Positions 16,466-23,582 of a stretch of DNA of 64,000 bases are shown in pieces. The notes under the pieces are model-generated. The model was not told where the DNA came from. It saw nothing but the letters and a program-made list of their open reading frames with translations, and searched no databases. The first letter of the stretch is position 1, and every line of letters begins with the position of its first letter. The stretch is from IMG/VR virus record IMGVR_UViG_3300008110_000220, positions 31,069 to 95,068 of that record; one strand, given 5' to 3'. The position numbers were made by a program, and so were the translations under genes. Source of the stretch: a virus.

Positions 16466-16494
16466 GGGGAGGTCTTGACGACCTCCCTTTTTTT
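16466..16494 (+). terminator. Rho-independent terminator
   Basis: GGGAGGTC (16467-16474) pairs with GACCTCCC (16480-16487) around TTGAC, then seven T. It ends the 16286 gene and contains the -35 of the next promoter. Confidence 0.85.
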
Positions 16495-16503
16495 GTGTAA
16501 AAT
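16475..16503 (+). promoter_or_regulatory. Sigma70-like promoter overlapping terminator
   Basis: TTGACG (16475-16480), 17-nt spacer, TAAAAT (16498-16503). The -35 is the terminator loop and the spacer is the 3' arm plus T run. It would drive the thyX operon. Confidence 0.65.
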
Positions 16504-16524
16504 GAGTTGAGAGAACCCTATCTT

Positions 16525-16695
16525 ATGGACAAAGAAAAACTTAAACTCATCGTCCGTAATCTTGAATTACTTGTAGATTCTCTCAAAGCTGAAGTATACT
16601 CTGATACTCAGAGTTATCTCAACTATGAGGAAGTAAAAGTAGGTCTACAAGACTACGATGAAATTTTTGACGATGATGATGGATATGCAGATTAA
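16525..16695 (+). CDS. 56-residue acidic small protein
   Basis: MDKEKLKLIVRNLELLVDSL... followed by an acidic tail (DDDDG). ATG 16525 lies 22 bp after the promoter -10. TAATG overlap with the next gene. Small conserved cyanophage-type protein without assigned function. Confidence 0.6.
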   Translation: MDKEKLKLIVRNLELLVDSLKAEVYSDTQSYLNYEEVKVGLQDYDEIFDDDDGYAD

Positions 16696-16859
16696 TGACT
16701 AGTAGATCTAAAAAACTTGTAAAGTTGCTTGAGCGTCTCATCAAGCAAGACCATCTCTATACCGATGAAAAGATTCGTGAGATGAAAGTGCAACTTCGTG
16801 AGTTGAAAGAACAACTCGCAGACTTAGAAAAGAAAACATCAAAAGGATTTGGTAAATGA
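16695..16859 (+). CDS. 54-residue coiled-coil protein
   Basis: MTSRSKKLVKLLERLIKQDH... and KIREMKVQLRELKEQLADLE: a continuous charged heptad coiled coil. It sits between two overlapping genes (TAATG before, ATGA with thyX). Function unknown. Confidence 0.6.
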   Translation: MTSRSKKLVKLLERLIKQDHLYTDEKIREMKVQLRELKEQLADLEKKTSKGFGK

Positions 16860-17509
16860 CTGTAAAACTGGTTAGTGTAACTCCAGACGCCGAAAAGACA
16901 ATGGCGTATGTAGCAAGAGTCAGTAATCCTGCAAATCAAGACAACGAAAACTATTCCAAGTTGCTTGCTTATTGCATCAAGCACAACCATTGGTCTGTGT
17001 TTGAGCAGAGTTTTATGACTCTTGAGATTGAAACCAATCGTGGTATCGCAGCTCAAATTTTGCGTCACCGTAGTTTCACATATCAAGAGTTCTCACAACG
17101 CTATGCTGATACTTCACTGATTTCAGAGTATATTCCCGTTCCCGATCTTCGTCGTCAGGATACCAAGAATCGTCAAAACTCTATTGATGATATTGGCGAA
17201 TATGAAAAACTGACGCTACAAAGTAAGATTCAAGACCATTTTGCGGAGGGTATGCGCCTCTACAAGGAACTTCTTGCTCACGGAGTAGCAAAAGAGTCTG
17301 CTCGCTTTGTGCTTCCTCTGGCGACTCCTACTCGTCTTTATATGGCGGGTAGTTGCAGGTCTTGGATCACATATATTGCACTCCGAGAAAAAAATGGAAC
17401 GCAAAAAGAGCATATGGATATTGCTAAAGAATGTAAAAAAATCTTTGCCGAGCAATTTCCTATCTGTACAGAAGCACTTGGGGGAGTAGAAAATCAATGG
17501 GTTCTGTAA
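16856..17509 (+). CDS. thyX: FAD-dependent thymidylate synthase ThyX
   Basis: The 217-residue protein contains the ThyX signature as RHRSFTYQEFSQRY (R70-H71-R72 ... S80-x-R82), plus HNHWSVFEQSFMTLEIET before it. The enzyme makes dTMP from dUMP with methylene-tetrahydrofolate and reduced FAD, supplying phage DNA synthesis. It overlaps the coiled-coil gene by ATGA. Its TAA stop is part of the inverted repeat that precedes the HNH endonuclease gene. Confidence 0.93.
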   Translation: MTVKLVSVTPDAEKTMAYVARVSNPANQDNENYSKLLAYCIKHNHWSVFEQSFMTLEIETNRGIAAQILRHRSFTYQEFSQRYADTSLISEYIPVPDLRRQDTKNRQNSIDDIGEYEKLTLQSKIQDHFAEGMRLYKELLAHGVAKESARFVLPLATPTRLYMAGSCRSWITYIALREKNGTQKEHMDIAKECKKIFAEQFPICTEALGGVENQWVL

Positions 17510-17547
17510 TGTATCCATATTATAAATATAAGTAGTTGGATACATTA
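17507..17547 (+). promoter_or_regulatory. Late promoter enclosed by 11-bp inverted repeat
   Basis: TAATGTATCCA (17507-17517) is perfectly complementary to TGGATACATTA (17537-17547). The canonical late promoter TATAAATA (17521-17528) lies between them. Transcripts reading through from thyX would contain the hairpin, whose 3' arm ends 5 nt before the HNH start; transcripts begun at the late promoter would lack the 5' arm. Confidence 0.7.
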
Positions 17548-17552
17548 CTACT

Positions 17553-18131
17553 ATGGGAAGAAAATCATCTATTAGTGTTGGAGATGTCATAGGCAACTTT
17601 ACCGTATTGGATGTAATACCAGCAAAAGGTCCAGGTCATCATGTTAAAGGGAAAGTAAAATGTTCTATATGTGGTGGGACTAAAGAAATGTATAGTTTTA
17701 ACATAAGAAGAAGATATTCTTGTGGATGTTCTCAAAGAGATGTATCTACTTGGAAATCAAAAGGGGCAAAAAATATGCCTTGGAAATTATCTTATGGTGA
17801 AGCCGCAAAAAACGACCTATACTCCACATATAGAACTTCTGCTAATAGAAGAGGATTAAACTTTGACATTGATGTAAATTTTTTTACAGAAAATGTAGTA
17901 AAATCTTGTTCTTATTGTGGTGATTCATTATCTTCCGTAAAAAAATCGCAATCAAAAACTGGCGGTGATTTTTTATATACTGGAATTGATAGGATTGATA
18001 GTACTAAAGGTTATACAGAAGATAATTGTACCCCTTGCTGTAAAATTTGTAATGTGATGAAGTGGGATTTATCTTTGGAAGATTTTACCAATCATATTAT
18101 GAAAATATCTTCTCATTTAAACAATAAATAA
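17553..18131 (+). CDS. HNH homing endonuclease
   Basis: The 192-residue product has N-terminal Cys pairs (CSIC at 37-40, CGC at 57-59), a central DNA-contact-like region and an HNH/zinc module at 117-170: SCSYCGDS, GIDRIDSTKGYTEDN and PCCKICNVMK. GIDRID-x-x-x-GYxxxN is typical of phage free-standing HNH homing enzymes. It is AT-rich relative to thyX and phoH and inserted between core genes; thyX/td is a classic target of mobile elements. A late promoter inside a hairpin precedes it. Confidence 0.85.
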   Translation: MGRKSSISVGDVIGNFTVLDVIPAKGPGHHVKGKVKCSICGGTKEMYSFNIRRRYSCGCSQRDVSTWKSKGAKNMPWKLSYGEAAKNDLYSTYRTSANRRGLNFDIDVNFFTENVVKSCSYCGDSLSSVKKSQSKTGGDFLYTGIDRIDSTKGYTEDNCTPCCKICNVMKWDLSLEDFTNHIMKISSHLNNK

Positions 18132-18157
18132 GTTCATATCATTAGGAGGTGAAAATT

Positions 18158-18406
18158 TTGGCAACATATCCTGTAGTCCACAAAGAAACTGGTGAACAAA
18201 AAGAAGTGACGATGAGCGTCAACGAATGGGACCAGTGGAAAGTGGAAAATCCAGAATGGATTCGAGACTGGTCTGATCCTTCTACCTGCCCACAACCTGG
18301 TGAAGTGGGTGAGTGGAAGGACAAACTCAGGAAGAAGAATCCTGGATGGAACGATGTGCTGCACCGTGCAGCGAAAATGCCTGGTTCTAAAGTAAACAAA
18401 ATCTAA
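18158..18406 (+). CDS. Conserved cyanophage protein upstream of phoH
   Basis: The 82-residue product (MATYPVVHKETGEQKEV..., EWDQWKVENPEWIRDW, GEWKDKLRKKNPGWNDVL) is a Trp-rich small protein that I recall from many T4-like cyanophages without assigned function. TTG at 18158 is chosen over in-frame GTG at 18149 because AGGAGG (18144-18149) overlaps the GTG and lies 8 nt before the TTG. TAATG overlap with phoH. Confidence 0.68.
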   Translation: MATYPVVHKETGEQKEVTMSVNEWDQWKVENPEWIRDWSDPSTCPQPGEVGEWKDKLRKKNPGWNDVLHRAAKMPGSKVNKI

Positions 18407-19164
18407 TGGCAAGAAGAAAAAGATCGTCTGCAGAGCAACCTATCGGGGTTGGTCTCACTGCAAAGCAGATGAAGAGGAAGAAACCTCTAAGTTCCGATTA
18501 CCTTATTGATATTGATCCCCTTACGGATAATCAAAAAAGATTATTTAATTCCTATCAAGAAGGTAAACATTTAGTAGCATATGGTTGTGCTGGTACTGGT
18601 AAAACCTTTATCACACTTTATAATGCTCTTCAAGATGTATTGAATGAACATACACCTTATGAACGCATTTACCTTGTTCGTTCTCTAGTTGCTACCAGAG
18701 AGATTGGGTTCCTTCCTGGTTCTCATGAAGATAAGGCGGATATTTACCAAATTCCTTATAAGAATATGGTGAAATATATGTTCCAGATGCCTAGTGATGC
18801 TGATTTCGAGATGCTCTATGGTAATCTCAAGTCACAAGAAACAATCAAGTTTTGGAGTACTTCGTTCCTTCGTGGAACTACACTTGATAACTCTATTATT
18901 ATTGTTGATGAATATCAGAACCTAAACTTCCATGAATTAGACTCTATTATCACTCGTGTTGGTGAAAATACTAGAATTTGTTTCTGTGGTGATGCGGTTC
19001 AGTCTGATTTGCAGAAGTCAAATGAGCGTAATGGTATTCATGATTTTATGAGTGTATTGCGTAAAATGCCTTCTTTTGATATAATTGAATTTGGGGTTGA
19101 TGATATTGTCCGCTCTGGACTTGTTAAAGAATACATTCTCGCAAAAATGGAAGCAGGTTTTTAA
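18406..19164 (+). CDS. phoH: PhoH-like P-loop ATPase
   Basis: The 252-residue protein has Walker A GCAGTGKT at residues 60-67, IYLVRS, Walker B IIIVDEYQNL and sensor segment GDAVQSD, the standard PhoH-domain order. phoH is a common cyanophage gene; phosphate-stress regulation has been proposed for it but its molecular role is unsettled. It overlaps the exonuclease start by TAATG. Confidence 0.9.
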   Translation: MARRKRSSAEQPIGVGLTAKQMKRKKPLSSDYLIDIDPLTDNQKRLFNSYQEGKHLVAYGCAGTGKTFITLYNALQDVLNEHTPYERIYLVRSLVATREIGFLPGSHEDKADIYQIPYKNMVKYMFQMPSDADFEMLYGNLKSQETIKFWSTSFLRGTTLDNSIIIVDEYQNLNFHELDSIITRVGENTRICFCGDAVQSDLQKSNERNGIHDFMSVLRKMPSFDIIEFGVDDIVRSGLVKEYILAKMEAGF

Positions 19165-19841
19165 TGTTCAGTCATGTTGATATTGATCTCCCTCAACTTG
19201 AGAGGGAGACTATTGATGGTGTAAGGTATTACAGAGTTCCTACAGAAGAAGAACTTCTTAGACTGGTCTCCATCACTTCGGTGACCAGTCATTTTAATAG
19301 GGAGATTTTCGTCAACTGGAGAAAGAAAGTCGGTGATGAAGAAGCAGATCGTATCACGAAGGCAGCAACAAGTCGTGGTACAGACATGCATACTCTGGTA
19401 GAACATCATCTGAAGAATGAAGAACTACCAAAAGTACAACCAATTTCTGATTTCCTCTTTAAAATTTCAAAATCAGACTTAAATCGTATAAATAATATTT
19501 ACGCCCTTGAAGGGTCCCTATATAGTAAGCAACTAGGTATTGCTGGGACAGTTGACTGCATCGCTGAATATGACGGTGAGTTAGCTATAATCGACTTTAA
19601 GACTTCTAAAAAACCAAAACCACGAGAGTGGATCGAACACTATTTTGTTCAATGTATGGCTTACGGATGTATGCTGTACGAACTGACTGGTATTTCAGTT
19701 AAAAAACTTGTAATCATCATGGCTTGTGAAAATGGAGAATGCGTCGTCTATGAAGAACGAGACAAATCAAAGTACATCAAACTTCTCAGCGAATACATTA
19801 GAAAGTTTGTTAGAGATAAACTGGAACTCTATGGAAAATAA
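19164..19841 (+). CDS. PD-(D/E)XK exonuclease, Exo5-like
   Basis: The 225-residue protein shows a RecB-type nuclease core: SRGTDMHTLVEHHL, then GIAGTVDCIAEYDGELAIID followed by FKTSKK (the D...D-x-K catalytic set, about residues 125-149) and VQCMAYG. It is the cyanophage exonuclease related to mitochondrial Exo5/Cas4 nucleases and probably acts in recombination or host DNA breakdown. It overlaps gp33 by 11 bp. Confidence 0.85.
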   Translation: MFSHVDIDLPQLERETIDGVRYYRVPTEEELLRLVSITSVTSHFNREIFVNWRKKVGDEEADRITKAATSRGTDMHTLVEHHLKNEELPKVQPISDFLFKISKSDLNRINNIYALEGSLYSKQLGIAGTVDCIAEYDGELAIIDFKTSKKPKPREWIEHYFVQCMAYGCMLYELTGISVKKLVIIMACENGECVVYEERDKSKYIKLLSEYIRKFVRDKLELYGK

Positions 19842-20091
19842 CAAAGAACTAGAACAAGCAATAGAAAGTAAGTTTCTGACTCCTTCTAAATTCGCTCTTG
19901 AAATTGAGAAGATTGTGATTGAAGAAAACTTCAACTACATTGATGCTATCTGTCACTATTGTGAAATTAACAGTCTTGAGGTAGAATCAGTCACGAAGCT
20001 TATCTCAAAACCATTAAAAGAGAGATTGAAGTGGGATGCTATCCGTCTCAACTTTATGAAGAAGACTTCGAAGGCAAAACTTCCTCTGTAA
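19831..20091 (+). CDS. 33: gp33 late transcription coactivator
   Basis: The 86-residue protein MENNKELEQAIESKFLTP... with FNYIDAICHYCEINSLEVES and a C-terminal TSKAKLPL corresponds to T4-family gp33, which links the RNA polymerase/gp55 holoenzyme to the sliding clamp on late promoters; the hydrophobic C-terminal end is the expected clamp-binding motif. ATG 19831 is preferred over an upstream in-frame start lying in the exonuclease gene. Confidence 0.85.
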   Translation: MENNKELEQAIESKFLTPSKFALEIEKIVIEENFNYIDAICHYCEINSLEVESVTKLISKPLKERLKWDAIRLNFMKKTSKAKLPL

Positions 20092-20117
20092 ACTAAATAC
20101 ATAAAAGACAACTTCAA

Positions 20118-20633
20118 ATGAAAACGTTTAATCAGTTTATATCTGTAATAAACGAAATGAAAGCTGGATATATCACTGGTGACGAAACTCACGGAGGATA
20201 TGATCCAAGTCATGGTGGTAAAAATTATCATGATCATTTGGAGTTTGATGATAAAAAGACTAGAGATGCTGCTATAGCATGGATGAAAAAACAGGGTTGG
20301 GAGATTGGTTCCACCTCTGGAGGAAAGCACTCTAAAGGATCAAGGCACTATTCTGATAGAGCATTTGATATCCCAATGTATAGACCTTCTGGTGGGGTAC
20401 AAAAAGGTTTCTCTGATGATAAGATTGGAGAAAGAGCAATGAGTTCCTCAATTCGCAATGATTTAGCAAGAGCTGGATTTAGCATTTCTTCTGTATATGG
20501 CGGTGGTTATACCCCACCAAAAGTTCTTTCAAAACTAAAGGGAGTTGAGGGAACTGGTGTTGGTAAAGACTTTGTTGCTAGACAATGGAGTGATACTGAA
20601 AAATCAAGATATACTGCTTGGGGAGGAAAGTAA
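20118..20633 (+). CDS. M15-peptidase-like protein with capsid-targeting-like leader
   Basis: The first 13 residues, MKTFNQFISVINE, resemble capsid-targeting sequences of T4 internal proteins (MKTYQEFIAEA-type) and end in I-N-E, a fit to the prohead protease gp21 cleavage rule (I/L-x-E). The body has GGKHSKGSRHYSDRAFDIPM (residues 68-87), close to the SxHxxGRAxD zinc site of M15 D-Ala-D-Ala peptidases, but I do not see a clear distal His ligand. It could be a head-packaged, injected enzyme or a degenerate relative. It is preceded by CTAAATACA, a weak late-promoter match. Confidence 0.55.
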   Translation: MKTFNQFISVINEMKAGYITGDETHGGYDPSHGGKNYHDHLEFDDKKTRDAAIAWMKKQGWEIGSTSGGKHSKGSRHYSDRAFDIPMYRPSGGVQKGFSDDKIGERAMSSSIRNDLARAGFSISSVYGGGYTPPKVLSKLKGVEGTGVGKDFVARQWSDTEKSRYTAWGGK

Positions 20634-20648
20634 TTTTTGAAGTTTATT

Positions 20649-21239
20649 ATGTCACCATTTGAAACTTATCAAACTTATCTTTCGATGAAAAGTCATTTTA
20701 CGAACAGTAAATATGACTTTTTTAAGTATGGAGGAAAGTCACGGGCAACTGTGACTTCTTTCAATAAACGTAAAGACAAATACTGGTTTGAGAAGACCAG
20801 CCGTAAATATTCTGATGAGGAAGTCAAAGACTTTCTACTTGCAAATTTTGTATCCGCAGACAACCCACAAAACTTATGGATTGGAGAAATTATCAATTCT
20901 GGCGAAAGAACATACGCAGAGTGGATGAGGCGTCAACAGAGTTTGACCTACTTATTCAAAGAGCAAAGCAACGAATTGTTATCGGAGAACGAGTTAGAGA
21001 GTTTGTTCAACTGTACCAAAGGTCACCCTCCGATACTCAAAAAGTTTCTAAGCGGGCAACTATCGCTAGAAACTTTCACAATCTACGAAAAAATATTCCA
21101 TTTCTCAAACGATTTTGATAAGAAACTTCTGGACCCTGTGTGGGAAACCGTAAGTTTGAAATTGAAAAAATATTCCCCATTCCTAAATATTGATGTGTTC
21201 AACTACCGAAAGATTTTGCGGTCCATTATCAATGAGTGA
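20649..21239 (+). CDS. 59: gp59 helicase loader
   Basis: The 196-residue product starts SPFETYQTYLSMKSHF, then YDFFKYGGK, FNKRKDKYWFEKTSRK and later FVSADNPQNLWIGEI, as in T4 gp59, which loads gp41 helicase onto gp32-coated forked DNA. An in-frame TTG at 20637 is better spaced from the GGAGG at 20622-20626, so a start four codons earlier is possible. It overlaps the DUF1825 gene by 8 bp. Confidence 0.82.
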   Translation: MSPFETYQTYLSMKSHFTNSKYDFFKYGGKSRATVTSFNKRKDKYWFEKTSRKYSDEEVKDFLLANFVSADNPQNLWIGEIINSGERTYAEWMRRQQSLTYLFKEQSNELLSENELESLFNCTKGHPPILKKFLSGQLSLETFTIYEKIFHFSNDFDKKLLDPVWETVSLKLKKYSPFLNIDVFNYRKILRSIINE

Positions 21240-21564
21240 ATTTTTTAAATCCGATATTATTCAAGAAGAACTTGAAGAAATTAATAATCTTCAAGAACAA
21301 ATCTATGGAAGTATCCTTACCTTTGGTGTAATGGATAATGAAACCAAGAAAGAACACGTTGAAAAGTTACAGACCTTGCTAGAAAAGCAAAGGATCATGT
21401 ATACTAGATTGTCTCTTTCAGATGACCCACAGGCGGTTGAGATGAAAGAGAATCTTCGCAAATCGGTAGCACTGATGGGATTCCCACCAGAGACCGATAT
21501 GCAAGTTTTATTCGACAGTATGAATCAGACAATCGAATCCCTCAAGCAATATCTTGACGACTGA
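21232..21564 (+). CDS. DUF1825 family protein
   Basis: The 110-residue protein (SEFFKSDIIQEELEEINNLQ, LLEKQRIMYTRLSLSDDPQA, GFPPETDMQVLFDSM) matches the cyanobacterial DUF1825 family, a host-like gene carried by many cyanophages, of unknown function. It lies between gp59 and gp32, the single-strand DNA loading genes. ATG 21232 is preferred over an upstream in-frame start within gp59. The gp32 promoter -35 lies at its very end. Confidence 0.78.
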   Translation: MSEFFKSDIIQEELEEINNLQEQIYGSILTFGVMDNETKKEHVEKLQTLLEKQRIMYTRLSLSDDPQAVEMKENLRKSVALMGFPPETDMQVLFDSMNQTIESLKQYLDD

Positions 21565-21582
21565 GGGCATCCCTGTTATACT
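21554..21582 (+). promoter_or_regulatory. Sigma70-like promoter of gp32
   Basis: TTGACG (21554-21559), 17-nt spacer, TATACT (21577-21582). The leader then carries CCGAGTAATCC (21585-21595), a shorter CCGAATCC, and CCGAGGTAATCC (21613-21624), repeats that might be an autoregulatory site as known for T4 gp32. Confidence 0.65.
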
Positions 21583-21625
21583 ATCCGAGTAATCCCCCGA
21601 ATCCAATTAATCCGAGGTAATCCAA

Positions 21626-22555
21626 ATGTCTTTCGCAGACCTTAAGAAGCAATCTAAGCTTGGCTCCCTGACCGCAAAACTGGTCAAGGAAGTCGAAAAA
21701 ATGAATAACAATGGCGGTTCCAGTGGCGATGAGCGCCTGTGGAAACTAGAATGTGATAAGAGCGGCAATGGTTATGCCGTCATCCGTTTCCTGCCTGCTC
21801 CGAACGGTGAGGACCTTCCGTTCGTGAAACTCTACAGTCACGCATTCCAAGGTCCTGGTGGTTGGTATATTGAGAACTCTCTGACCACTCTGGGTCAGAA
21901 GGATCCTGTGTCTGAGCACAACACGATGCTGTGGAACAACGGCACTGATGTGGGTAAAGAACAGGCACGTAAACAGAAGCGTAAACTGACTTACATTGCT
22001 AACATCTATGTGGTCAAGGATCCCGCTAACCCCTCTAACGAAGGTAAAGTCTTCCTGTATAAGTTCGGTAAGAAGATCTTCGACAAACTCACTGCTGCGA
22101 TGCAACCTGAGTTTGAGGATGAGGAAGCAATTGATCCGTTCGATTTCTGGCAGGGTGCTAACTTCAAACTGAAGGCAAAGAACGTTGCTGGTTATCGTAA
22201 CTACGACTCCAGTGAGTTTGCTCGTCCCGATGCTCTTCTGGAAGATGACGATGCGATGGAAGCAATCTGGAAGAAGCAGTATTCTCTCGCTGAACTTGTT
22301 GCTGCTGATCAGTTCAAGTCTTATGATGATCTGAAGAAGCGCCTTGACTATGTTCTTGGTAACAAGGGCACTCCTCGCTATCAAGATCCTGATGAGGGTG
22401 AAGAAGAAGAATACACTCGTGGTTCTTCCCGTGAACTCACGGAAGATCTTCGTGGAGAACTGAATTCTCTTCAACCTACTCGCACTGTATCTTCTGCTGA
22501 CGAAGATGAGGATGATGATACTCTTTCTTACTTTGCACGACTTGCTGAAGAGTGA
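21626..22555 (+). CDS. 32: gp32 single-stranded DNA-binding protein
   Basis: The 309-residue protein has a gp32-like basic N-terminus (SFADLKKQSKLGSL), an OB-fold core (GNGYAVIRFLPAPNGEDLPF, YANI-type strands such as LTYIANIYVVKD) and a long acidic tail (DEGEEEEY, SSADEDEDDD) for protein contacts in the replisome. Codon use is visibly more GC-rich than in the neighbours, as expected for a highly expressed gene. It has its own promoter. Confidence 0.93.
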   Translation: MSFADLKKQSKLGSLTAKLVKEVEKMNNNGGSSGDERLWKLECDKSGNGYAVIRFLPAPNGEDLPFVKLYSHAFQGPGGWYIENSLTTLGQKDPVSEHNTMLWNNGTDVGKEQARKQKRKLTYIANIYVVKDPANPSNEGKVFLYKFGKKIFDKLTAAMQPEFEDEEAIDPFDFWQGANFKLKAKNVAGYRNYDSSEFARPDALLEDDDAMEAIWKKQYSLAELVAADQFKSYDDLKKRLDYVLGNKGTPRYQDPDEGEEEEYTRGSSRELTEDLRGELNSLQPTRTVSSADEDEDDDTLSYFARLAEE

Positions 22556-22620
22556 AGTATAATCAAATCTGCCTAATACTTTTAGTTGTAGCAGCATACA
22601 TTAATTTACTGTTCAAGTGA
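22552..22620 (+). CDS. 22-residue membrane micro-ORF
   Basis: GTG 22552, overlapping the gp32 stop, encodes MKYNQICLILLVVAAYINLL..., nearly all one membrane segment, and its TGA overlaps the next GTG. The only support is coupling on both sides and the hydrophobic composition. Confidence 0.3.
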   Translation: MKYNQICLILLVVAAYINLLFK

Positions 22621-22928
22621 AAACAGATTATTACATTGACCGTGTAAGTAAATCCGAAGCCGCAGAGTTACTTCTGCGGTTTCATTATCTTAAGGACTTT
22701 TCTAAAGGATTTAAGAGCGGATATAACTACGGTTTATATGAGAGCAATGATTTTAGCCCACTGAATATTGGTGGTATTAAAGGAGTCTGTATCTTTACAG
22801 GTCTCCCTGTCCCAGAAGTAGCACAAGGAGCATTTGGACTAGCACGAAATGAGCAAGAAGGACTCTTTGAACTTTCACGCCTTTGCGTACACCCTGAAAC
22901 CCAACGAGCAGAATATATAAGAATTTAG
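22617..22928 (+). pseudogene. Truncated Mom-like acyltransferase
   Basis: The 103 residues (FHYLKDFSKGFKSGYNYGLY, GVCIFTGLPVPEVAQGAFGL, FELSRLCVHPETQRAE) match the N-terminal half of Mom-like GNAT-fold DNA-modification proteins that in other phages run to roughly twice this length. After ETQRAE the frame reads YIRI and stops, and the reverse-strand gp53 begins 2 bp later, so the catalytic C-terminal half is missing. Start is GTG. Probably a broken gene left at a module junction. Confidence 0.55.
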
Positions 22929-22930
22929 AG

Positions 22931-23581
22931 TTACTGTGGTGAAGTGTTTCTAGTATTTTCAGTAGCAGCAAGTTGCTTATTGATATATTGAGAAGACTTT
23001 TCATACTTCATAATTCTTCTCATATCACTAAGATAGAGTTGTAGGTAGTCTGGTTTTAATAGATAGACCTGTCTCTTTTGCTCATTTAGTCTTACTTCAT
23101 ACTCATAGTTAGTAACACCACCAACAGGATTTAAATTTGCTGTTGGTATATTTGGATTTGGAATTGAGAAATTTGAATCTACAACTTTACCTTTAGGAAG
23201 AATAAGCCTTCCAGAAGAATCTTTCACTTCAGTTGTTTCATAGAATCTAATTGTATTCAGATTACTACCATACTTATTTTCTGCATACTTATAAAGTTCG
23301 TAATCTGAAAGTGGCCACTGGTCTCTAACATTTACAATACCAGCGGTTAAAAGAACAACCCAATCATAAGATACGTCACCATAAAGTCTATTGGCGACAG
23401 TTTCTGGTCTTTCTCCTTGTTGGATTTGGTATTTGTTGAATAGAGTAAAAACATTCTGTAAGTCATCACGAAGTTTGACTCTTCTAAAAAGATTCTTTAC
23501 TCTTACATATTCGGTAGATGAAGTTCTATCTTTAAATGGGGACTGATAGAATAAGTCTGGTAGTTCTCTAAAGTAACTCAT
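22931..23581 (-). CDS. 53: gp53 baseplate wedge protein
   Basis: The 216-residue product starts MSYFRELPDLFYQSP, contains NVFTLFNKYQIQQGERPETV and ANRLYGDVSYDWVVLLTAGI, typical of T4 gp53, the wedge component joining baseplate sectors (LysM-like core). It is the last gene of the reverse-strand block and faces the truncated Mom-like gene. Confidence 0.88.
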   Translation of the reverse strand: MSYFRELPDLFYQSPFKDRTSSTEYVRVKNLFRRVKLRDDLQNVFTLFNKYQIQQGERPETVANRLYGDVSYDWVVLLTAGIVNVRDQWPLSDYELYKYAENKYGSNLNTIRFYETTEVKDSSGRLILPKGKVVDSNFSIPNPNIPTANLNPVGGVTNYEYEVRLNEQKRQVYLLKPDYLQLYLSDMRRIMKYEKSSQYINKQLAATENTRNTSPQ

Positions 23582-23582
23582 T

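Noticed and set aside
21746-22597. A 283-codon antisense ORF opposite gp32
   Set aside because: Same effect of biased codon use in a highly expressed gene; no domain or promoter.
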